In this document: one piece after another, positions 1-7,277 of the stretch
Position numbering within the stretch: the stretch's first letter is position 1
Layout of the letters: each line of letters starts with the position of its first letter
Assembly (NCBI RefSeq): GCF_963675065.1
Contig: NZ_OY775906.1
Coordinates: forward strand, 2,272,001-2,336,000
Source: an uncultured Draconibacterium sp.
Lineage (GTDB): Bacteria > Bacteroidota > Bacteroidia > Bacteroidales > Prolixibacteraceae
DNA: 64,000 nt
Direction: 5' to 3'
Position numbers and translations under genes: made by a program
Notes under the pieces: model-generated
Database searches by the model: none
Seen by the model: only the letters and a program-made list of their open reading frames with translations
Told to the model about the DNA's origin: nothing

Positions 1-1823
1 GAAATAGCAATCGCAACCAAAGAAACTACCAAACTGATAACTAATCCGATAACCAATGTTGATGGCAACAATTGAATTTCGAGCACATTGGTACGAACAA
101 TATCAAACCATAAGGAATTTAGAATGCGGAAAACCAGCGTAGTATAAAAATAGGAAATCACCAGCCCAACAATGCCGCCAAACAATGAAACCACAAAACC
201 TTCAGACAAGTAGAAACTACGTATGTGTTTTTGTTGAAATCCAAGAGCCACAAGTAGTCCGATTTGTGTGGAACGACTTTCAAGATTCAGACGGAAAAGC
301 AATGCCGTTAATATTATTGAAGCAACCAGGATAAAAAAGCTTAAGCCGATGAACAGCCCGCTAAAATCTGTTCCATTTTGGGCAGCATGAACGCCTTGCT
401 CACGAATAGGCTCAACGATCATCCCAAGATCAGCAGGCGAAATTGCTCGGGCAAATTCCGCTTTATAAACATCTTCGTTAAAAGATCCGGCCGGGTAACG
501 CACAGCAGTGTAGTCTCCAAAACGATTTGACCACAAACGCAGCGCACTTTCAGATGAAATAAAAGCTTTTGGTGTGCCTTTGTAGTCGTCCCAGTATTTT
601 TCATCTTTATCGCGAATGGCATCCAGATCAATGGGAACACCGGCTTCCCATTCGCGGCAATGCCCGGCATCAGATAATCCCGGCAAAAGTGGGACACGGG
701 TTGGATCTGCCAATGGCGAATCCATTGAGATAATCTCTTTTAAAATAAAGTTAGCCTCTTTGTTTACCAATTGGCGTAAAGGACCAATCTCGAAATACCG
801 CAAACGAATAGTATCTCTTAAATTCGCGTTGAGATCATCAGCTGCCCACCTGTTCAAAATTATCTCGTTTGAAGCCAATTTTTGATTGTTCGCCGATGAC
901 ACAAATGAATAGGGAACCGAAGATTGATTATGGTCGATAGCGTTTACAAAGTAAGTCAATATCATATCTGCGCCGGGCAAACTTCCGAGTAGATCAGAAA
1001 TTTTCTGTTCCATAAAAACCCGCTCTGTGGAAATCTCGACCTCTCGTATATCATCTAATTTTTTAAATTCCAATCCGGCATCGGCGGGTGTTAAACAGGT
1101 ATTTACCACCTCTGAAACCACTGCTGTTTCCAGCTCTGTTGAAACAAGTATTTGGTTGGCTTTTCCTTCAAATTCCATTAACCGATTCAGGCGTTCAATC
1201 GACATAAAAATATTGTAGGGTGCCGTCTGCGAATTTTTCAAACTAAAGCGCCCTAACTCTTCCTTACTAACCACTTTTTTTATGGTTGCGCGCAAAGCCA
1301 CACTTGTTTCTTCTGCCGACACAAACGGCGCATTCATCGGAATTAAACTGGCCTTCTTTATGCGAACCAGAATATTATCGCCGGTTCCTTTTTGTAAGCG
1401 TTCTGCCAGATTTTCGCTTATGGCGATTTCGCTATTTTGTAATTCAGCAAAAAACGGTGTGTTTGCGATCTCCTCAAAATCATCATCAACACCAACCACC
1501 TGTACTTTATTCGCGCGTTCCTGACCTCCGTCGGCCACTGCCATTCCCTCCAACAAAAGCACAGAAGTAGCTTTCAGATCAGGATTTACGGCTTCCATCT
1601 CCGAAGCCATTTCCTGGCGAAAATAGCGCTCTTTTACGGCTACAAGGTGTGTTGTTTCGCCCAAACGATAAAAGGTTGCCTGGGTTAAACTGTGCCTCAC
1701 CGAATCGCCAATCACCAGCGAACCGGTTAGAACCATCGTACTGATAGCCACACCAATTGCCACCAGCAAGTTGGCTTTAAAATAATGCAGAAAAGATTTT
1801 ATTATGTATTGAAATTTGGTCAT
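1..1823 (-). CDS. ABC transporter permease, FtsX/MacB-like (3' end outside window)
   Basis: Membrane subunit of a MacB/LolCE-type ABC system. The start codon at 1823 gives MTKFQYIIKSF, followed by a hydrophobic segment (LLVAIGVAISTMVLTGSL) and a large extracytoplasmic region of about 400 residues. The frame then enters an FtsX-like core with segments such as LSFFILVASIILTALLF, and it is still open at base 1, so the last membrane helix or helices are missing. It follows the ATPase gene at 1862-2539 with a 38-bp gap holding a palindromic repeat, so the two subunits are probably co-transcribed. The cargo cannot be told; the family exports lipoproteins, peptides or small toxic molecules. Confidence 0.85.
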   Translation of the reverse strand, partial: MTKFQYIIKSFLHYFKANLLVAIGVAISTMVLTGSLVIGDSVRHSLTQATFYRLGETTHLVAVKERYFRQEMASEMEAVNPDLKATSVLLLEGMAVADGGQERANKVQVVGVDDDFEEIANTPFFAELQNSEIAISENLAERLQKGTGDNILVRIKKASLIPMNAPFVSAEETSVALRATIKKVVSKEELGRFSLKNSQTAPYNIFMSIERLNRLMEFEGKANQILVSTELETAVVSEVVNTCLTPADAGLEFKKLDDIREVEISTERVFMEQKISDLLGSLPGADMILTYFVNAIDHNQSSVPYSFVSSANNQKLASNEIILNRWAADDLNANLRDTIRLRYFEIGPLRQLVNKEANFILKEIISMDSPLADPTRVPLLPGLSDAGHCREWEAGVPIDLDAIRDKDEKYWDDYKGTPKAFISSESALRLWSNRFGDYTAVRYPAGSFNEDVYKAEFARAISPADLGMIVEPIREQGVHAAQNGTDFSGLFIGLSFFILVASIILTALLFRLNLESRSTQIGLLVALGFQQKHIRSFYLSEGFVVSLFGGIVGLVISYFYTTLVFRILNSLWFDIVRTNVLEIQLLPSTLVIGLVISLVVSLVAIAI

Positions 1824-1860
1824 ACCCCTTTGTCCTTTGGACATTTCCCCTAAAGGGGAG
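1824..1860. repeat. G/C-run palindromic repeat between ABC genes
   Basis: CCCCTTT pairs with AAAGGGG around an inner GTCCTTTGGAC hairpin. The C-run/G-run composition resembles the longer elements at 20614-20677, 36739-36800 and 38447-38507, so this may be a short relative of that family. Confidence 0.45.
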
Positions 1861-1861
1861 A

Positions 1862-2539
1862 TTATTCTTTTTCCAATTGTCCGTTTTTTAGTAAGAATTT
1901 TGTATCCATTTTTTGGGCCAGCTCTGCCGAGTGAGTTACCGTAACTAACGTTACACCTTCGTCTTCACTGAGTTGAACAAGCAGTTCAGAAAGTGCATTG
2001 GCATTAGCCTCGTCAAGCGCCCCGGTTGGCTCGTCGGCAAGAATCAATTCCGGTTTATTGATCAGCGCACGAACTACAGCAGTACGTTGGCACTCACCTC
2101 CCGACATTTCCGATGGTTTTTGATTACGCTGTTCTGAAATACCCACTTTTTTGATCAGGTATTCCGCCCAGTCTTTTTGTTCCTTCGTAACCTTTCCTTG
2201 CGGTAAAAGCGGTAGTAACACATTCTCCCATAAACTCAGTTGTGGCATTAAATGGTGCAACTGAAAAACAAAACCAAGATTCTTATTACGAAACGCCGCC
2301 AATTGTGTTGACGTGTAGCCAGTAATGTTGGTTCCGTTAAATAGTATCTCTCCATAATCGGGAGTATCCAGCGCGCCAACCAAATTCAGCAAGGTTGTTT
2401 TTCCGGAGCCACTTGGTCCGATTATCGCCACTTTTTGTCCTTTTTGCAGATCCAGGTTTAGATCCTTTAATACCGGTCGAAAACTGTGCGTTCCGGCTTC
2501 TCCGTATCCTTTTGATATGTTTTTTAGTTGTAGTAGCAT
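1862..2539 (-). CDS. ABC transporter ATP-binding protein (MacB/LolD family)
   Basis: Cytoplasmic ATPase of 225 aa, the usual length for the family, energising the FtsX-type permease downstream. Walker A GPSGSGKTT lies near residue 43. The signature reads MSGGECQRTAVVRAL, with MSGGE in place of the common LSGGQ. Walker B and the following motif read LILADEPTGALD, and the switch histidine is in VTVTHS. The Q-loop context FVFQLHHLMPQLSLWENV is typical of LolD/MacB proteins. It forms a two-gene transporter with 1-1823. A TolC-type or periplasmic adaptor gene is not in the window, so the export route is unknown. Confidence 0.92.
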   Translation of the reverse strand: MLLQLKNISKGYGEAGTHSFRPVLKDLNLDLQKGQKVAIIGPSGSGKTTLLNLVGALDTPDYGEILFNGTNITGYTSTQLAAFRNKNLGFVFQLHHLMPQLSLWENVLLPLLPQGKVTKEQKDWAEYLIKKVGISEQRNQKPSEMSGGECQRTAVVRALINKPELILADEPTGALDEANANALSELLVQLSEDEGVTLVTVTHSAELAQKMDTKFLLKNGQLEKE

Positions 2540-2545
2540 TTTTTT

Positions 2546-2570
2546 GTCACCCTGAGCGTAGTCGAAGGGT
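2546..2570. repeat. Interspersed palindromic repeat, CCTGAGCG-GTCGAAGG family (half copy)
   Basis: The stretch begins GTCACCCTGAGCGTAGTCGA and closes with AGGGT. It matches the right arm of the inverted repeat at 2929-2975 in the same orientation. The two copies bracket the small GIY-YIG gene. Confidence 0.7.
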
Positions 2571-2572
2571 CG

Positions 2573-2905
2573 TTATTTATGATTAATATTCTTATCTCTA
2601 AAATTAGAAAAATGAGAGTCATTCTGGCAAACAGAGTACTCTTTTAATTTATTCCAGTTTCTTTCAATCAATGCTTCCTTTTTCTTTCTCGACCAACCTT
2701 TTAATTTCTTTTCCCATTGCTCCGCAATTTTAAAATCATTATAGGTTTCGTAAAAAACCAGCTCAACTGGTCTCCTTTTAAAAGTAAAGCTATTGGCAGA
2801 TACTCCTTTATTATGTTCCTCTAATCTTCGTTCTATATCATTTGTAACGCCCACATAATAACTGCCGTCGCTACACTTCAGAATATATACATAGAATGTT
2901 TTCAT
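2573..2905 (-). CDS. GIY-YIG nuclease family protein
   Basis: Small single-domain protein (110 aa) of the UvrC/UPF0213-like GIY-YIG family. The N-terminus MKTFYVYILKCSDGSYYVGV carries the family signature with the variant YVY...YVG, followed by the conserved arginines in NDIERRLEEHN. Free-standing members of this size have no settled cellular role. The gene is flanked by copies of one palindromic repeat (2546-2570 and 2929-2975), so it may be part of, or have spread with, that repeat. The C-terminal part (after about residue 85) is not recognisable. Its strand matches the neighbours, but the repeats make operon membership doubtful. Confidence 0.85.
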   Translation of the reverse strand: MKTFYVYILKCSDGSYYVGVTNDIERRLEEHNKGVSANSFTFKRRPVELVFYETYNDFKIAEQWEKKLKGWSRKKKEALIERNWNKLKEYSVCQNDSHFSNFRDKNINHK

Positions 2906-2928
2906 TTAAGTATTTATGGTTGAATTCA

Positions 2929-2975
2929 TCCTTCGACTTCGCTCAGGATGACGTCACACTGAGCGGAGTCGAAAG
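2929..2975. repeat. Interspersed inverted repeat overlapping the 3' end of the glycosyltransferase gene
   Basis: Left arm TCCTTCGACTTCGCTCAGGA and right arm CACTGAGCGGAGTCGAAAGG can pair around ATGACGTCA. This is a complete hairpin version of the element seen at 2546-2570. The last codons and the stop of the glycosyltransferase fall inside the right arm. Confidence 0.75.
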
Positions 2976-4249
2976 GTTTCGTACAGCTCAACGATCTCGG
3001 CTGCATGGTTATGTATATTAAATTTCTTTCCTGTTCCTTCATAACCAGCCTGGCTCAATTTTTCTAATTTATCAGGATCATTCAATAGTTCTGCCCAGCT
3101 TTCACTCAATTTTTCGGGTGTATTTGGCGAATAAGTTATTCCGCCACCAGAAACATCCACAATCTCCGGAAATGCGCCCAATGCAGGCTGCACCACCGGA
3201 ACTCCTGATGCCATGGCTTCAAGCAAATACATGCCGAATGCCTCACCGATACGAACCGGGACAGAGATCATAGCCACTTGTTTAAAAAATTCATGGCGGG
3301 CAGCTCCTTCAAACTCTTCCACTACTTCAAACTGATGTAACAAACCAGCCTCTTTCAGCTTATGCTTTTGCTCCTTGAAAAACTTTTTGTCATCACCCGT
3401 TAAACCTCCTGTGGCAATCAGTTTCACCTCCTCAAAACCGTCTTTGTTTTTCAATTCGATAAAAGCATCCACCACAATGTCGAATCCATCTTTGTGGCAC
3501 ATTCTTGATATATAACCAACGTTTTTCGGTTTCTCCTTAACAGGGATGTATGGGTAATCCTCCACATCAACTCCTAAGTAAAAAGTGTGCACCTTTTTAT
3601 CGTCCAGGCGCATGCGCTTTTTCATCTCGCCGGCAAAATAATTGCTTACAGCAACCAGCGCATCCACATCCGCAGCACGCTCGTGCATCAAATCCCAAAT
3701 TGGCTGCTGAAACTGAGGTTGCATCGCATCCACCCAAACATCCTCGTCCTGTAGCGAACAAACCACCGGAACGCCAACTTTTTCTTTCAGCCGTTTTGCC
3801 AATCCCAACAATAAGGCATTTGAAATATGAATGACATCGGGTTTGCAATGTTCGGCAATCCAGTCGGCCATTTTATCCAGCTCCTCTTTTTGTTCGCCTT
3901 GCTCACCCAGCAACATCGAAATTGTCATATCTTCCAGTCCTTTGGCACGGGTCGATCCTGCCATGGAAGCAGCCATTTTCATCATTGGTTTTGAATTCAG
4001 CAGCTTATCGAACCAAGCCGGTGCTTTTCTGAAAATCGGATACACCTGCTTAAGGTAAGTGCTAATGGCACCATAAAAAATCGGGATGTCCGAGATGTCG
4101 TGTTCATCAGAAAAAAGTGGTAAATACATGGGGATTTTCACCACCTGATGATCCAGTTTTCGTAAGGCATCCACATATTTGCTGTCGCGCAGACAATTAC
4201 CGCAATAAAAGCTGCCACCTGATCCGGGTATGATTTGAATTATATTCAT
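2954..4249 (-). CDS. Glycosyltransferase family 4 protein
   Basis: Predicted cytoplasmic retaining glycosyltransferase with a GT-B fold, about 431 aa. The N-terminus MNIIQIIPGSGG is the usual first strand and glycine loop of GT4 enzymes. The C-terminal half has GYISRMCHKDGFD and the E-x7-E donor-site motif GEAFGMYLLEAMASGVPVV. I chose ATG 4249 over an in-frame GTG at 4267 because the family motif starts immediately there; the extra residues would come from a repeat-rich spacer. The last residues (about TFRLRSV) are encoded by the palindromic repeat at 2929-2975, so the native C-terminus was probably overwritten. Donor and acceptor are unknown. Confidence 0.85.
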   Translation of the reverse strand: MNIIQIIPGSGGSFYCGNCLRDSKYVDALRKLDHQVVKIPMYLPLFSDEHDISDIPIFYGAISTYLKQVYPIFRKAPAWFDKLLNSKPMMKMAASMAGSTRAKGLEDMTISMLLGEQGEQKEELDKMADWIAEHCKPDVIHISNALLLGLAKRLKEKVGVPVVCSLQDEDVWVDAMQPQFQQPIWDLMHERAADVDALVAVSNYFAGEMKKRMRLDDKKVHTFYLGVDVEDYPYIPVKEKPKNVGYISRMCHKDGFDIVVDAFIELKNKDGFEEVKLIATGGLTGDDKKFFKEQKHKLKEAGLLHQFEVVEEFEGAARHEFFKQVAMISVPVRIGEAFGMYLLEAMASGVPVVQPALGAFPEIVDVSGGGITYSPNTPEKLSESWAELLNDPDKLEKLSQAGYEGTGKKFNIHNHAAEIVELYETFRLRSV

Positions 4250-4260
4250 TTTGTTCTTTT

Positions 4261-4412
4261 TCAACACAAAGTCACTAAGTCACAAAGACTATCTAGTGTT
4301 TTACTTATGTATTTTCCGTATCCTAAACGACGTAATTCCCAACTTGAATTCCCCCAAACACAAAACGCTTATCAATACATTTCTTTATGTCTTCGAGTTT
4401 TTGTGTTTTTCT
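4261..4412. repeat. Degenerate inverted repeat (AACACAAAGTCAC type)
   Basis: CAACACAAAGTCACTAAGTC near 4262 and TGTCTTCGAGTTTTTGTGTT near 4389 form loose inverted arms about 100 bp apart. A related element with ACCACCAGGTCACGAAGTCA lies at 54916-54992. The spacer has no gene. Confidence 0.45.
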
Positions 4413-5519
4413 CTATTCGCCAAAACAATAAATGTTTCCATCATAAGCTCCCACAAACAACTGACCGTTGGCCACGGCGGGATTGCTGATGATCTGGCTT
4501 CCCAATTCATAAGTCCAAACAGGCTTTCCATCCGAAAGGTTCACAATGGCCAAATCACCACGCATATTGGCCACAACCACCTTATTTTTAACAACTACAG
4601 GAGAAGCCTCCACCTGTCGCCCCGTGTTGTATTCCCAAAGTTTCTCTCCTGTATTTTTATTAAAACAATACAAAAATTTATTGTGGTTAGCCGTTAAAAC
4701 CTTTTCGCCTATTATAGCAGGCGAAGCAATAAACTGAAGGTTTGTTTTTTCGTCCGACCACTCCCAGATTGTTTTATCACTTTCAATGTCCACCTGAAAA
4801 AAGCGGCCATCGTAATCACCTATATAAACTTTATCATTTTCAACGGCTACAGATCCGGCCACATAGGTTGCCACATCAATTTTTTCAACCAATTTACCTG
4901 TTGTAACATCAACCACATGAAGGTAACCATCGCAGCCTCCAAACATTGCCTTACCGTCAGCACAGGCCGCTGCTCCGTTAATAAAATTATCCGACTCGTA
5001 TTTCCATTTCAACTCACCGGTTTTGGCATCAACACAATGAAGGTAGTAATCGTAACTGCCCATAAAAATATAGGTTGTTCCACCTTCTGTCCACCAGTTT
5101 GCCGAACCGATTATCTGGTTTTCACATTCGTATTCCCAAAGTTTTTCGCCATTATCGAGATTCAGCGCAAAAAGCATCCCATCGAGATTTCCTACGTAAA
5201 CCGTATTATCAAGAATGAGTGCAGGCGCTTCAATTGAATTTTCGGTATTAAATTTCCACAATAATTTTCCGGAAGTATGGAGGCAGTATACAAAACCATC
5301 TGTTGAGCCGATCACCACTTTATCGTTGGCAACTACCGGCGCCGACTTGATATTATCGCCGGTTTCGAATGTCCACAAAAGATTGGGCGATTCGGGCAAT
5401 GTAGTTTTCGAAACACCTGAAAGATGTTGGTCGCCACGAAAAATCGGCCACGAATCGGACGGCTGAGCAGTAGCTCCAAAACTCAAAATGATTATAAAAG
5501 TTACTATCCAATACTTCAT
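4413..5519 (-). CDS. Exported PQQ-like beta-propeller protein (BamB-like)
   Basis: Predicted periplasmic seven- or eight-bladed propeller, 368 aa, with a signal peptide MKYWIVTFIIILSFGATAQ. The blades repeat a W-x-Y/F...G-x-LYCL pattern: KLLWKFNTENS, EKLWEYECEN, ELKWKYESDN, TIWEWSDE, EKLWEYNTGR and KPVWTYELGS are successive blade ends. Such proteins act as scaffolds or ligand-binding propellers; nothing identifies a bound PQQ or an enzyme activity. It is the last propeller of the minus-strand block and lies 180 bp downstream of the iron-sulfur/FAD gene, so it could be part of that unit or separately expressed. Confidence 0.88.
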   Translation of the reverse strand: MKYWIVTFIIILSFGATAQPSDSWPIFRGDQHLSGVSKTTLPESPNLLWTFETGDNIKSAPVVANDKVVIGSTDGFVYCLHTSGKLLWKFNTENSIEAPALILDNTVYVGNLDGMLFALNLDNGEKLWEYECENQIIGSANWWTEGGTTYIFMGSYDYYLHCVDAKTGELKWKYESDNFINGAAACADGKAMFGGCDGYLHVVDVTTGKLVEKIDVATYVAGSVAVENDKVYIGDYDGRFFQVDIESDKTIWEWSDEKTNLQFIASPAIIGEKVLTANHNKFLYCFNKNTGEKLWEYNTGRQVEASPVVVKNKVVVANMRGDLAIVNLSDGKPVWTYELGSQIISNPAVANGQLFVGAYDGNIYCFGE

Positions 5520-5673
5520 AGATTCTTTGATTTGCGAATACTGATTAACGAATTTCGATTGTAGATTTACTTCTAAAATCGTTAGTCAACACTCAACATT
5601 TCTATTTTTTTGAACCACAATAGACACATAGGAAACATCAGTTTGCCTATTGCGATTTGCCAACTGCCGACTC

Positions 5674-5691
5674 AATCTCAAATCGTTAATC
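5674..5691. repeat. Short dispersed repeat AATCTCAAATCGTTAATC
   Basis: The same 18 bases occur at 39860-39877 in the spacer after the thiolase gene. Related AATC/GTTAAC words fill the rest of 5520-5699, which otherwise holds no gene. Confidence 0.5.
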
Positions 5692-5699
5692 GGCATTCT

Positions 5700-7253
5700 T
5701 TATTCAACATTCTTCAACGAGATCGCCCCTGTTGGACAACCTTCAGCAACTTTTCGCGCTGTTTCGGTCAATCCTCTTTTCAGGTCTTCGTTAAACGGAA
5801 CACCGATCTCTACATCAAAACCCCGGCCAATAAATGTGAAACCAAATTTCTCCTGATATTTTCCGGTGAGACGTACACAAATTCCACATTTAATACATTT
5901 TTGCGGCTCATAAATCACCAAATCGTGATTGATTTCCTTTGTAATCTTTCGGCGCTCGCTGGTTTTAAAGCGTTTCTGATCCACTTTATATTGATCGGAA
6001 TATTCGCGCAGTTTACAATTATCAATCGCACGGCAATCGCAATGCAAGCATCGTTTTGCTTCTGCAATGGCTTCTTCGCGGGTAAATCCTGCGAACTTAC
6101 CTTGCTCCGGCAATTTACGCTTGCCTTCTACCGACTCTTTCAGGTATTCAGCAAATTCTTCGGCAACCATTTTTCCAAAGCGCGAATTGAATAAACGCGG
6201 TTCTCCTTTTATCTCTTGCCCGGCTAAAAATTGCATCACCGAGAAAGCCACCTCTTTTCCCTGTCCAACGGAACGCACTGCCAAACGCGATGAACGCAAT
6301 ACATTTCCAATGGCAAAAACTTTCTCGTCGGAAGTTTGATACGTGGTCTTATCAGCCACAATTCCCTTCGGTCCCGCTTTCAATTCATACTTTTCCGAAG
6401 CCTCTGTAATAGCTCCCGAAGCGAGAACCACAGCATCAAAATCCTTTTTCAACTGATTAAATTCTGCTGCTCCAACCGACTGACCTCCGCGAAACTCAAC
6501 ACCGGTTTTTATAATTGCTTCAATTTCTTTATCCAAAACATCCATCGGAAGAAGCTCTTCACTCAATTCTGTGCGAAGAAGACCACCGGCTTTTTCATTT
6601 TTATCAACAAGTGTTACATCAATACCTTTAAGTTGCATGTAATACGCTGCTGCCAATCCGGCCGGACCGGCACCAACAACCGCCACTTTTTTCCCGGTTT
6701 TCTCCACTTGAGGAATCGTTGGTTCAACACCATCATCTCCTACTATTCGTTTTAACAAACAAATAGAAACCGGTTCATCAACCGTTTTTCGATGGCACGC
6801 ACCTTCGCAGGGAGCCGGACAAATTCGCCCCAGAACTGCTGGCAAGGCAATATCTTTTTTTACCACTTCCAGCGCTTCATCAAACTTTCCGGCGGCAATC
6901 AAACGGTTCATGCGCGGAATATCCATGTGTGCCGGACAAGCAATCTGGCACGGGCCTTCACAATCGCCGACATGTTCGCTCAACAACAATTCCAATGCTG
7001 TTTTTCGCGATTCGGCAATCTCCTGATCATCGGTAATCACCTCCATTCCATCAATTACCTTTACCGAACAAGACGGATAAAGTCTTCCGTTTTTCTGGTC
7101 TTTTACCATACAAAGCATGCAGGAAGTAAAGTGCTCCAGCTCATCGTGCCAACACATATTCGGAATATCAAATCCCATTTGCTGCGCAGCTTTCATCACC
7201 GAAGTTCCGTTTTCAACTTCAACTACTTTGTTATTTATTTTAAGTTTAATCAT
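5700..7253 (-). CDS. Iron-sulfur/FAD oxidoreductase: [2Fe-2S] domain + GltD-like core + C-terminal 4Fe-4S region
   Basis: Cytoplasmic electron-transfer flavoprotein, 517 aa. Residues 1-90 are a plant-type [2Fe-2S] domain as in NuoG (CW...CMLC...SC). Residues 95-170 have the cysteine pattern of the glutamate-synthase small subunit (CEGPCQIACPAHMDIPRM, CPAPCEGAC). FAD binding is at KVAVVGAGPAGLAAAYYM near residue 190. CIKCGICVRLTGKYQ and a later CPTGAIS form a C-terminal cluster site. Between the FAD motif and the closing AIGNVLRSSRLAV there are only about 120 residues; the second, NAD(P)H-binding Rossmann domain of GltD appears to be absent. The gene starts 24 bp after the NuoEF fusion, so the two proteins probably form one complex. 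Confidence 0.85.
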   Translation of the reverse strand: MIKLKINNKVVEVENGTSVMKAAQQMGFDIPNMCWHDELEHFTSCMLCMVKDQKNGRLYPSCSVKVIDGMEVITDDQEIAESRKTALELLLSEHVGDCEGPCQIACPAHMDIPRMNRLIAAGKFDEALEVVKKDIALPAVLGRICPAPCEGACHRKTVDEPVSICLLKRIVGDDGVEPTIPQVEKTGKKVAVVGAGPAGLAAAYYMQLKGIDVTLVDKNEKAGGLLRTELSEELLPMDVLDKEIEAIIKTGVEFRGGQSVGAAEFNQLKKDFDAVVLASGAITEASEKYELKAGPKGIVADKTTYQTSDEKVFAIGNVLRSSRLAVRSVGQGKEVAFSVMQFLAGQEIKGEPRLFNSRFGKMVAEEFAEYLKESVEGKRKLPEQGKFAGFTREEAIAEAKRCLHCDCRAIDNCKLREYSDQYKVDQKRFKTSERRKITKEINHDLVIYEPQKCIKCGICVRLTGKYQEKFGFTFIGRGFDVEIGVPFNEDLKRGLTETARKVAEGCPTGAISLKNVE

Positions 7254-7256
7254 CGT

Positions 7257-7277
7257 TTCTGGATTCTGGATTCTGGA
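7257..7277. repeat. Heptamer tandem repeat (TTCTGGA)3
   Basis: Three perfect copies of TTCTGGA fill the 24-bp gap between the NuoEF and GltD-like genes. A second heptamer array lies at 12890-12917. Confidence 0.8.
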
